DNA of 64,000 bases from positions 372,001 to 436,000 of the forward strand of contig JAGPYM010000011.1 of NCBI GenBank assembly GCA_020736575.1, given 5' to 3'. The first letter of the stretch is position 1. Every line of letters starts with the position of its first letter. This DNA comes from Thelonectria olida (Eukaryota; Ascomycota; Sordariomycetes; Hypocreales; Nectriaceae). The translations under genes were made by a program, and so were the position numbers. This document shows, piece by piece, positions 10,079 through 20,217 of the stretch. Below the pieces are notes generated by a model. It had not been told where the DNA came from and did no database searches. It saw only the letters and a list, made by a program, of their open reading frames with translations.

Positions 10079-11577
10079 CTACTTACTTAAAAGCATTAGG
10101 GTAATCGTCTTCAAGAAGCCCCGGAAACTTTCAAATCCCTCATGACCCTCAACCCATCTGCATTCGACAGAAGTCTCGTCCTTTCCGATGCGAATTGATA
10201 CTTTAAATGCAAAGAAGCTCTTCTTTTTCGTAACGTTTAGCTCCTCTTTGGGTTTTCCGCCCTCCATTTCCCTGCTCTTCTGCCTTCTTCTCCATTGCCT
10301 TGTCCATACTTTGTCCGCCGCTCGTCCCACGCCTTCGAGACGTGCTTGATCCCATTCCCAGGAGATCAACTCCAGTTTTCTCACGGCTGTGCTGAAAGCC
10401 TCCGCGAATTCCCCGATATTCTTAACGGAAGGAAAGGTAATGACGCCGGCCTCGGTGGTTTCAGGCAGAATACTCTTCGACACGGCCGTCTTGATGCCAC
10501 GAGCCACTTCAAGACTTGGCCGCATACCACCGAAACTCCACGCAACCGCCCACCGCCTCGTCTTGGATCCTTGGACAAATTCTGCGACGGCATAATTGTC
10601 AATGTCGTGCTTGCGAAGCTTCTCAACAAACTCCACCACACTCGTCAGAAAGCCAAACATGGCCGAGTACCACTGCACTCGCTCGCGCAGGACCAGCGAC
10701 TCTTGAAGAATGCGATCAATGAAAGCGACTTCGCCACCTTCTGTGACCATCTCGACTTTAGCGCCTGTACATGCGCTGAAGGGAGGGCGAGACTTGTTTG
10801 TTGCGCTTCTGGTCATTTCTTCTTCGGACCTGTAAAAGGGGGGGTTGTTCATGACAAAGTCAATGCTGTTAATGCCGAGATCGTCGATTGGGATGAGCGA
10901 ATCTGTTGGCTTTCGGGCGACAACGTTGATGCGATGCTGGAGATTATTGAGACACACATTTTTCCTCGCATATTCCAGGCTTTTCGCATCGATGTCTGTA
11001 GTCTGTTAAATCTTAGCTCAACCAAACAGCGAAATAAACCCTTACCCGTGGCAATGAACGACCAGGGCCTTTGGGTACATCCCAAGAGCGGATATATGCA
11101 ACTCGCTCCGGTTCCAATGTCCAAACCAACAGCTTTCCGACCTGGTTTCTCGTATGAGGTCGTGTCCAGCAGGGCTTTGAGCCAGAGCAAGTAATTGTGT
11201 CTGTTTGTCACCTTGAAGAATGAGTGAGCGAGTTTCAGACCATTTTACGCCAATTGACTTACAGGTGGGCAGAGACGATCATCGGGGAGATCAATCGTCA
11301 AGCCAAAATCCAGCTTGAGCAATGTCTTGGTCAACTGCATAACACATTCTGGACGGTTGAAGAAGTCGGTCTTTCCCACATACAGTTTGGCAAAGTCGGG
11401 ATCCCGCCTTGCAATCTCTTTGAAATCGGGCGGTTTAGAATACAAGTCGGCGAAATGCCGGTCTCGGGCTGAATCGACATCGGGGATATGGAACTGAACA
11501 TTTTCAGTCGCACGATCCTCGGCCGAGGTATACCGCTCTGAGGAGATAGAGTCCTCTGCCTTGCGTTTCTCTCCCAT
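10079..11577 (-). CDS. METTL16/METT-10-like RNA N6-adenosine methyltransferase
   Basis: There are three exons: 11577-11263, 11211-11046 and 10995-10079, giving 465 residues. Introns are 51 and 50 nt with GTAAGT/GTAAGG donors; phases 0 and 1 match across the junctions. The protein opens with the family's N-terminal region ('PPDFKEIARRDPDF', 'LCPPVTNRHNYLLWL'). The SAM-binding motif is 'GLDIGTGASCIYPLLG', then 'SFIATDIDAKSLEYA'. The catalytic tetrad NPPF is in 'FVMNNPPFYRSEEE'. This combination is diagnostic of Pfam Methyltransf_10. Characterised members (human METTL16, worm METT-10, fission yeast Mtl16) methylate U6 snRNA A43 or related hairpins, so a nuclear role in splicing is likely by family. 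The C-terminal 150 residues, after the catalytic core, are basic and poorly conserved. The gene ends just after the convergent PhyH-family gene (187-bp gap). Confidence 0.92.
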
Positions 11578-11789
11578 ACCGAAAGAAATCAAAATAATGA
11601 TTCAAGGTGATGATTTATCCGCTGTTGAGATGGATATCGCCAATAGGCGAGGTGAAAATGCAATTGCGGGAAAACAACCTTAAATCGAGACTAAATGTGC
11701 AGTGACCATTTCTACGTACTTCGTTATGTTCATATCCCCATACTACGATATTATCGTCAAGCAGTGACGCCATCGATGCGACGATGCAT

Positions 11790-12947
11790 CTACCAAAGCA
11801 AGACTCTCCATCGCCAACCCTCCAACACCTTCATGTCCTTTTCTTCGATGTCAGTATCGCCCGCCTCAATGCGAGCGCAGAGCTTCTTGAGGCGCTTGTT
11901 CACCGTTCTGGCGACGCGAATCGACACTTCGTTAGAGAAGACATAGAGCACGGCAAACACGAAGAAGGAGAGTTTGGCAAGGTAGCCGGTCCCACCGAGA
12001 ACGCTGTCCTTGATGTGCTCAAGTAACCCCTTGGACCTGCGGAATGCGTACTCTGTGTCGTTGGCAGAAGTCTGCGACTCTTCATCATTGTTTCGCTTGA
12101 AGAACCTGCGAATGATAGGGATGAAGGTCGCGCTTAAGATGGTCAGCTAATCGTAGAACAAGTTTCCGAGGAACATCAGGACTCACATAGCACCACCGAT
12201 AATCCATCGGCGCCAACGGTGGTTCTCAGCCTCCTTGGCAATGCCGCGCACTTCGCCCTGGAGGACTTTCAGGTCACTCAGAAGAGTATAGGTCGTATCC
12301 CGAAGGCGCACGTCTAGTTCGTACGACGACATGGTCACTTCGCCACTCTTCCGTTGTCGCTGGAGACTGAGGAACTCGCGCAAGCCAAATTGGCAGTTCG
12401 TCTTGAGACCCTGAAGCTCCCGGAGCGAACTTGGAGCCACCGTCGGCGCAATCTGCGCGTTGGGCCTCATAACATCGGTCAGGCCACCACCAGGCACATT
12501 GCTGGCCATTTTGGTCTTGTCAGTGAGAAGGTTTGGATCTGACACGGGACGGAGCGGGAGGCCCGTCGCCGAGACTCCAGGGCCAGGAAGCGGACCAGGA
12601 GCAGACGAGATGGGAGGATAGTCCTGGGGATTGTAGGGCTGAGAAGTCTGCGGTCCATAGCTCTGCGACTCGTAAGTTTGCGTCGTCGTGTAGTTTTGCT
12701 GGGTGCTGTATTCCTGGGGATTGTAGTTCTGGGGTTGGTAGCTCCCGCTCGGATATTCTTGAGGGTTGTACCGTGGCTGGTCCGGCGGAGGCTGAGACTG
12801 AGATTGAGACTGTCCAGGAGATCTGGCCGGAGGAGGCGGATATGAGTTTCCTTTGGTAGGGGACGGGCTGCGGATAGGGCGAGGGTCCACAGCTCGCATC
12901 GATTCCTTGTCCTTGGGCTTTGAGGATTTAGAACTCTTGGACGACAT
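11790..12947 (-). CDS. Pro/Gln/Tyr-rich protein with two C-terminal membrane segments
   Basis: There are two exons, 12947-12187 and 12132-11790, encoding 367 residues. The 54-nt intron (GTGAGT...GCTGAC...TTAAG) is phase 2. Residues 1-150 are disordered and rich in Pro, Gln, Ser and Tyr, with repeated 'YNPQEY'/'YNPQDY' units. Residues about 180-245 look helical. Two hydrophobic segments follow, near 247-262 (in 'WIIGGAI' and 'ATFIPII') and 304-320 ('YLAKLSFFVFAVLYVFS'), flanked by basic residues. A hairpin-like or two-pass membrane protein with a cytosolic disordered N-terminus is inferred. I do not recognise the family and assign no function. Upstream in-frame non-ATG codons were ignored when choosing the start. 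Confidence 0.82.
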
Positions 12948-13315
12948 GATGAAGGACGATGATGACGGAGTGACGCCCAAGATGGCGGTGTCCAAATCTC
13001 AAAAAATGTGTAGTGAGATAAAGTGGGTGCTGCTAGGGTGATATTCGTACAAATTATTAAACAAAAATGCAGAGCTGATTATGTGCAGTTATTATTGAGT
13101 AGGATGATGATGCCGGTAAGCAACTTTCACCACACTGTTGATGATGGCGATCGAGTCGCAACGATGAGCTGACGGAGAGGCTGGTGAAACAAGCAGGAAC
13201 GCCGTCGCTCGGCAAAAGGTGGGGTCGCTGGGAATTCGAGAGGCTGGGACACGCATATGCAATACATCGGGGTAAATGACAGCTCGCTTAGTTAGGTAGG
13301 TGAGTAGACTATTCT
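12948..13315. other. Short intergenic region
   Basis: About 370 bases lie between two minus-strand genes: upstream of the membrane protein and downstream of the 301-residue protein. A/T-rich runs are present near 13050. No gene or structured RNA is seen. Confidence 0.5.
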
Positions 13316-14221
13316 TTAAAGCGAATTAACAAGTTGATACACCCAATCCGCCCTTCCCACATTCTCCTCCTCTACTGCGTTGAAGGCCAGATACCACATC
13401 ACTAACTCCCTGACTCGGACGTCAAATCCAGCCCAAATTCTGCGGATCTGCCCCATCTGCGGTGCCATGCTTCTCTCGTCCCCAAAGATGCCGGTAAACG
13501 CGTCGAAGAGATGTGCCATCGGCCCTTCGTGGTGCCCACCTAACCGGTGCCGAAGAATTCGAAAGAGCTTCTCGAGGAAGTTGGCGATGAGAATCAGAAG
13601 CTCAGGCGAGCAGCCCAAGCCTGTTTGATTGTGCAGGAGGGCACAGAGCGCACACATGAGATCACCCCAATCCAGGGCAGCTCTTGTGTCCTCGGAAGAA
13701 TCCATGCTGGGGTACTTGTCAAGGAGGCGCTCTGCGAGCTCGAACATTTTGAGATCCCTCAGTCGCGAATGCTCCTCGAGGTGGCCGAAGAGGAAACAAA
13801 AGGCGTCGTACAGTCTGGGCTTTGAGATGCCTTGGCTACTATCCTGGGACAAGAACCTGTCCAAATGAAGAATGCTCATGAAGCGACTGGAAGAATTGAT
13901 CAAGTTGCAAGTTCGTGGAAGTAGCTTCCGCAACAAGGCCCCATCAACTTTAAACCACACCTGAGATGATGTGGTCGGGGAGTTGCCCCGGACCTGGCCT
14001 CTAGATATTACCACTGCTACCATTTCAGTCGACGAGCTCAAGTGTGGTAAAAAGTGTAGGCCTGGAAACCAGGGCCGTGGAACGAAAAAGGGTCCATTGC
14101 CAGGGCATCCGTAGGTCGGGCGCTGGAGTTCCTTGTCGTGAAGCTCGACGGGGGAGTTGGTAAGCATCTGCGAATAGTATTCCCCCTCTCGCAGAGGTTC
14201 GCCATCGTATGCGTAGCCCAT
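13316..14221 (-). CDS. Hypothetical protein, 301 residues
   Basis: This is a single frame from ATG 14221 to the stop at 13316. It opens with a polar segment ('MGYAYDGEPLREGEYYSQ') and continues with a helical, Leu-rich body such as 'KMFELAERLLDKYPSM' and 'LLILIANFLEKLFRILRH'. No membrane segment, signal peptide or catalytic motif was recognised. The body reads like an alpha-helical protein of a lineage-specific fungal family. The start codon lies 20 bases from a 14-nt tandem repeat array at 14242-14325, which must therefore sit in the 5' leader or core promoter. Confidence 0.7.
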   Translation of the reverse strand: MGYAYDGEPLREGEYYSQMLTNSPVELHDKELQRPTYGCPGNGPFFVPRPWFPGLHFLPHLSSSTEMVAVVISRGQVRGNSPTTSSQVWFKVDGALLRKLLPRTCNLINSSSRFMSILHLDRFLSQDSSQGISKPRLYDAFCFLFGHLEEHSRLRDLKMFELAERLLDKYPSMDSSEDTRAALDWGDLMCALCALLHNQTGLGCSPELLILIANFLEKLFRILRHRLGGHHEGPMAHLFDAFTGIFGDERSMAPQMGQIRRIWAGFDVRVRELVMWYLAFNAVEEENVGRADWVYQLVNSL

Positions 14222-14241
14222 AATATTCCGGCCGTCACCTA

Positions 14242-14325
14242 TCGATGGTAGGCTGTCGATGGTAGGCTGTCGATGGTAGGCTGTCGATGGTAGGCTGTCG
14301 ATGGCAGGCTGTTGGTGGTAGGCTG
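14242..14325. repeat. 14-nt tandem repeat, six copies
   Basis: Six head-to-tail units of TCGATGGTAGGCTG are present. Units 1-4 are identical, unit 5 has one change (GGCAGG) and unit 6 has two (TTGGTGG). Related TGATGGG/GGTGATGGG elements continue to about 14358. The array is immediately upstream of the minus-strand start codon at 14221, so its copy number could affect the leader or promoter of that gene. Confidence 0.93.
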
Positions 14326-15813
14326 TGGTCTGATGGGTGTTGATGGGTGGTGATGGGAAGAGAGTGTGAAACGAGGATTAAAGCATTCTTGCGTAGCTTA
14401 TATAGACATGGAATTTCGAAGATGACTTCATCTCAACTGACATGTTTGTGTTGATTGCACTGCTCGTTGCCTTGTCTCTCTTTGTAGATGGCGGTTCAAT
14501 AACCAGGCGCCGTGAGAGCAGATGCTAGTCAACCTTTGAGCACAATACGCCTTTGTGATGGAAGCTTTATGCAGAATACCAAATAATTCTTAATTCTTAT
14601 GTCTTTCTTTTCAGACTCACAAGGCCTTGTTTTTGGCAATTTCTGATGAACAAGTGCTCGCAGATGTTATGCAAAGGTGCTGTGGCTGGGGAACGGTTCT
14701 GATTGGCGGTGATATGGCTGAAATCAGGTACGATAGCGTCCAAGGTACTATCGAGCTCTAAACGGCGAATATTTTCGTGTGGACTGCAGCATCGAGACTC
14801 TTTAAGGTACCATTACGAGAAAATGGCTGATTTCGAGTCTATTGAATGTCATTTTGCCACAGTTTACCTCTTGTGTGATGCAAGAATTGTCTATTTCGTC
14901 TGGTCGTATACCAACCTCGATAGCAATAAGGTCGGGTATACGACGGCTGCAGCATCTTGTCCAATCAACAAGCCGCGTTTCCTGACTCAGCAAAGCTATT
15001 TCTGCCTTGCCAAGTTGCCTCAGCCCACCATGTGGGAGACTGACTGCCTGGAGCATCCTGGGCCCCCACCCCATGTTCTTCCATCTCTTCGTTCTCGTCG
15101 TCTCTCTCTTCCTTCTTCAGCCTTGGACCAAAGCTCGAGGAAGCTCTTCAGGATGAAATCAAGTGATTCGTTTTTTTCACGCCCGTTGAGAATTAACACA
15201 ATCCATGGGATGCGATATCCATTATTATCACCCACAATGGAACATACAGCAATCTATCACTCTTCGCCCATGTTGGGTCGCGCACCAGTGTGTACATCCC
15301 TTGACGCTGCCCGGGCTACCACATCTGGCGTACCCAAATGAACCATGGCATGGCAGGATTCTCTCGGTAGGTACGAATCATCTTTCTCACTTTCTGTGTA
15401 CGTCCCATTTTGCTCTGGCGACTTTGCCTTGTGGTCCTCGAGTATAAGTATCTCGGCCTTCCCCCCTCACTTTTGACCTCCCAGGCAGACTCGACTTCCT
15501 CTTCACTCTCACCTCTTCTATATCCCAATTGATCATTCTCTTTACTTTGACTTTGCTTCTTCCTCTCGTCCACTGGTCTGCACAATCGGGTCGTCGATTG
15601 ATGCCATTGTTGTCGCACTCCTCGTCGTCGTCCTCCTCCTCTTGTCGACCACACGGCCCTACTGGCCCTTCCATCGCTAGCCCACCTCGTCCTGTCCATT
15701 CGTCGTCTACCTCCAGTATTGGCAGTCTTCTCGTCCCCCCTTCTGTGCACTATCTTACGTGTGCCTAAACCCTTTCTCATATCCCCTCGTCCACCCTCCA
15801 TTCATCCAACATC
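14326..15813. other. Intergenic region, no gene called
   Basis: This region is shared upstream by the minus-strand 301-residue gene and the plus-strand DUF4139 gene. A 212-codon frame at 14703-15341 has no recognisable motif. Bases 15450-15813 are strongly pyrimidine-rich (CTCTTC, TCGTC, CCTC runs), typical of a fungal promoter and 5' leader for the gene starting at 15814. Confidence 0.5.
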
Positions 15814-18335
15814 ATGGACCCCTCTAACAAGGTCGAGTACAAGATCCGTGATCTGTCCACTCGTGCCATTACTCTGTTCCCAGACCAGGCTCAGGTCCAG
15901 CGTGACATCAAGGATGTGCCCTTGAAGGTAAGCTTTCCTCATCCCGACCGGCAACACCATAGGTTAACATGCCCCTCTAGCCTGGCGTTAATGAAATCGC
16001 CATTGTCGGCCTCAGTCCCACCGTCAACCAACAGTCCATCAAGGTGGAAGGTAGCGGTACGGCCACCATTGTCGGCATCATGGTTGAGTACATTTCCAAC
16101 CAGGAGCGCTTTGAGGACGTCTACCCTCCCTCGGACGATGAGAGTTCCTCGGACAGCGAGGATGAGTCTGAAGAGTCTGATGAACCCGACCATGCCTCCT
16201 TGATGCAAGTCAAGATGAGGCTTGTTGAGCTTGGCGACGATCTCCAGCAGGCCAAGGAGGCCATCGCCAGTGCTGATCAGCGCATCAAGATCCTTGATGG
16301 CTATTGCAACTCCCTCAATAAGAGGGAGGGAGTGGACATTGCTGCAGTCCTCGCTACCTATAAGGAGGAACGTAAGAATGCCAGCTACGAGCGCATGGTA
16401 GCGCGTGCACAGGAGCGCACCATCAATGACGCTATCTACCATAAAGGCAAGGAACAGAAAAAGCTGCTCAAGGCGCAGAAGAAGCTCAAAGACAAAGCCT
16501 CCAAAGCCAAAGCAAAAGTGCAGAAGATCAAGAACAAGCGGAAGCAGCAGATCGAGAGCCGCAAGGCCCAAATCGCCAAAGAGAAGAACCGCATTCACCA
16601 GGAGCGACTCAATGTCTGGCCCAAGGATGTCTACAAGATCACTATCCAGCTCGAGGTCAATGCCTGCTTTACTCCGGGCTCTTCACGGCGCGGCTCCATC
16701 TCCAGCGAGGTGGATCTTCCCGTGCGATCCCCAAGCAAGACCATGGACCTCGATGACCCGGTCTCTTGCGACCTAGTCTTGTCCTATGTAACCAGCTCCG
16801 CATACTGGACGCCCAGCTATGACCTGCAGCTGTCCACGACAAACAAGGCTGGCTCGCTGTGCTTCGACGCCTGTCTCAACAACATGACATCGGAGACTTG
16901 GGAGGACTGCAAAATTACTCTTTCTACTTCCCAAACCTCCTTCTCGGGCTCAAACGAAGCTGTGCCTATCCTCCGACCTTGGAGGATCAAGATGGCGCCC
17001 AGGGGCTCTGTCGCCGGCTCAAAGTTGTCCAACATTACCGACAGTGCTCGCGAGATCCTTGAACGCGGCATAATCCGTGACCAAAAGCAGCTCAACACCC
17101 TTGCTCCGCCCAGAGAATTGATGTTTGGCAACCAACAGCCAGGCCCCAACGGCGGGGTTTCTAACCACGCCCTCCAAGACTACCAGATGCAGCTCATGCT
17201 CCTCGAGCAGCAGAACAAGAAGCGCCTGATGATGGCGAGACAGGAGCAGGACGGCGCGCCGCCTGTCAATCCCCAGCAGATAATGGCGATGCAGCAGCAC
17301 CCAGCACAGTTGCAGGCAGCGCGAATGCAGATGCAGCAGCAAGCAATTCAAATGCAGATGCAGCAAGCAGCGCAGATGCAAATGTTCCAGCAGCAGCAGC
17401 CACAGCAGATGCAAATGTTCCAGCAGCAGCAGCCACAGCAGCCACAGCAGCAGCAGCAACAACAACAGCAACAGATGATGCCTCCACCTCCTCCTCCGCA
17501 GCAGATGGGTGGTGTCCCACCTCCGCCAGGTGGCCTCATGGATCTCGACTCTTTCAACTTCGACGGCGCCGTGCAAGCGCAGCCGGCCCTCGACTTCCAA
17601 GAGTCCCTCGTCGAAGAAACAGGCCTCACCACCACATACGACCTCCCTGGCCACAAGACTCTCGTCCCCAAGTCCACCGCCACCAAGCAGCGCGTCGCCC
17701 GCGTCAACTTCAACCACGTTACCTTCGACCATATCGTCCTGGCAAAGTACCACGCCGCCGCCTACCTCAAGGCCACCCTCAAGAACCTCAGCCGTTGGGC
17801 CCTCCTCAAAGGCCCCGGCAGCCTCACCCTCGACGGCAGCTTCATGGGCAAGGTCACCATTCCGCGCTGCTCGGCTGGCGATGGCTTCACCCTCAACTTG
17901 GGCACCGACCCGGCCATCAAGGTCATGTACCCCAAGGCCGAGGTCAAGCGCTCCACCACGGGCATGTTTAGCAAGGGCGACTCGTCCGAGTACATCCGCA
18001 GCGTCACTGTCCACAACACCCGTGCCACCTCGAGCAAGCCCATCAACCTCTTTGTCTTTGACCAAGTCCCCGTGTCCGAGGACGAGCGTCTGCGTGTCGA
18101 GCTCACGTCCCCTCGTGGCGTGACGCTCGACGGCCCTCGCGTGCCCTCTGGCGTTCCTGGTCGGGACACGCCTGCTGGCAAGGACTGGGGCACTGCCAAT
18201 GTGACCCTCAGGAAGCTCGGCATGCTCAGCTGGGAGGTCAGCTTGAACCCAGGCAAGATTGTCAAGTTGGGTCTTGAGTACACCGTCTCGATGCCGGTTG
18301 GCGAGACTGCTGAGGAATGCGCCAAACCGAATTAA
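15814..18335 (+). CDS. DUF4140/DUF4139 (mucoidy inhibitor-like) protein with polyQ insert
   Basis: Exon 1 is 15814-15927 and exon 2 is 15981-18335, encoding 822 residues. The 53-nt phase-0 intron runs GTAAGC to CTAG. The N-terminal 100 residues ('RAITLFPDQAQVQRDI', 'GVNEIAIVGLSPTV') match the DUF4140 domain. An acidic Ser/Asp/Glu stretch and a Lys/Arg coiled coil follow. The DUF4139 domain is split: 'YVTSSAYWTPSYDLQLS' and later 'FNHVTFDHIVLAKYHAAAYL' through to the C-terminus. A Gln/Met/Pro-rich insert (about residues 480-545) contains (CAG/CAA)n runs and a polyproline block. Fungal members are annotated as mucoidy inhibitor-like, but their role is not established. Placement of the low-complexity insert inside the folded domain is a noteworthy feature. 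Confidence 0.93.
17380..17505 (+). repeat. In-frame CAG/CAA polyglutamine and polyproline tract
   Basis: This trinucleotide-rich stretch lies inside the DUF4139 gene. It contains a near-duplicate block (CAGATGCAAATGTTCCAGCA occurring twice), a run of ten mixed CAG/CAA codons and then a CCTCCACCTCCTCCTCCG polyproline stretch. Because it is in frame and a mix of CAG and CAA codons, it is partly stabilised, but copy number may vary between strains. Confidence 0.9.
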
Positions 18336-20217
18336 ATATGCTAGTAAGCGAAAGAAGTCTGGAAGAGCTCCGCGTCAGCGGTTTGCGGTTTAGGTAGGTT
18401 CCTAAGGTCCTCATCTTGGTTATTAATTTGGGTTTCCTTTTGGTCTACTGCTCAACTTTGTTCCTAAGGATATGGATGGATAGTCGTTTTTGTGTACGAG
18501 AATGATCTTTTCGGTCATCATGTCCATTGTATCGTCAGTCTTTTCATCAAACACTTGATCTTGGTAGCGCACAATAGTTTACGGAACAGTTTCATTTTAA
18601 TCGTAATTAAACTACTGTGACATGACTTTGGTGACTCCAATTGACCCAAGGATCCAACTCATCTTCCAACAAGGTTCCATATACGTTTTCGTTCGAAGGG
18701 GTCGTGAAATTGGCGATTCATTCATGCCTAACAGGCGTCGCTCTCTTGCAGCAGAGTGTCGAGGTAGGTGATGTCGATACTCGACGTCGCTTTGGTATGG
18801 ACGAAACCACTGTTTATAGGACCACAAATGGAGCTTGTACAGGAGTAACATCATGTGCTTCTTCGTATTTGTATGGGTGACGTAAAGAGCTGCTACTTTA
18901 CTGCGGCAGTTGAAGGCTTGCTCGATTGTCTGGGGTTGAAGCGGCTTCTCTTCTAGAGTCTTTTAACCACACAATTCGCTTCTTCGTAGTGCTATCGTGG
19001 TTTGTACCATCCGTAAAAACGGACTTTGTCGGTGGCCCTGATCGCGGCTGCATGGGAGCTTGAGGTGAGTGGTTTGGCGGCCGCTTCTCTTCGTGCAATA
19101 GATCTGGACTGCCCTCTAATTTTTTATTTCGTTGAGTCTGGTAACGATTTGGTAATGCCATGGCAATTCTTCTGCGATCGAGTCCATGACGAATTGATGG
19201 TTGTCATCGGTGTCTCAAGGCCAATGTCTGCCTAAAGAACGGAGGGTGACTTCTGAGTGTTCAGCTCCTCGATCGCGTCGAGCGAGCTATCATCGTCATC
19301 ATGATCATGATCATCGTCGTCTCCGAAACTCGATTGATCCAGTGCCAACTGATTTAGAAGGTGAGAAGATCTTTGACTCCTTGGACTTGGATGTTTGGTT
19401 TGCGAAATGGCACAGCTGGCTGGAGGGGAGAGGACTTGGGTGGGACAAAACGGCGCTGGTGTTCTGGTAGACCGGTGATGCAAGGATGAAATCTTTCTTG
19501 TGATGATGAAAAGAAAGAAAGACAGCTTTGCACAGCTGGCGGTGGCTGTCTTTATACACCCGTCTCTACCAAAGTACCTTGAGCAAGCGTTCCACCCTGT
19601 TGTCCCATGATGACGCGCAACCACAGTGACGGCAAGTTGAACGGTAAGTGCAACCACATTACTAAATGCTCTCCGGGTTATGATGCCCTTTTTTTTTCCA
19701 TAAGTACATCTTTAGGGGGAAGTGCATACTGGTCGTTGTCTGCAGCTGCATGACGCCGCAAGTGGCCATATGCGGGTGCATGTCAACATGGGATGGAAAG
19801 GGGAGAGGAGCAGGGCGTGCGAGAGGTGGGTAGGGGACCTTTCGCGAAAGGAACTCCTGCTTAAGCAGATCGAATGGGATTGACAGTACACTGTACTGGG
19901 ATGACAAGAGCATTGCAACTCGGCGTGTTTTGTCCGTGGCGATGCAGGTGCCGGGAAGGTCAATGTGGCGCATGAGGGGCTATGTTGACATGTCATCGTT
20001 CGTCAGGCAGCCCATACTCAGGGATTAAATCGGGGAATCAGCCAGTACAACCTAGGAAGACTGCGGTATAAGAGAATAAATAATATAGATTATACTCCCT
20101 GTGTTACCAGTTGCCATGCTCGACAAAGGTAGTCTTGTAAGCCAACTCCAGAAAAAACATACCGCTTCCCTTCCACGCACACCTTCATACAGCATTCTTC
20201 TCTCGTAAAATCATCCC
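18336..20217. other. Intergenic region, no gene called
   Basis: This 1.9-kb stretch lies between the convergent DUF4139 gene and the 3' end of the NACHT-ankyrin gene. A simple GATCAT/CGTC-type repeat at about 19290-19322 encodes only an Asp/His-rich run in the minus-strand frame 19232-19657, which has no other protein-like character. No tRNA or transposon feature was seen. Confidence 0.5.

Noticed and set aside
14703..15341. 212-codon frame upstream of the DUF4139 gene
   Set aside because: It has no recognisable motif or splice partner, and it overlaps the likely promoter and leader.
17019..18065. 348-codon minus-strand frame opposite the DUF4139 gene
   Set aside because: Its long Leu runs are the complement of the CAG/CAA tract, so it is a shadow.
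19232..19657. Minus-strand frame ending in an Asp/His-rich run
   Set aside because: The acidic run is just the GATCAT/GATGAC simple repeat, and the rest is unlike protein.
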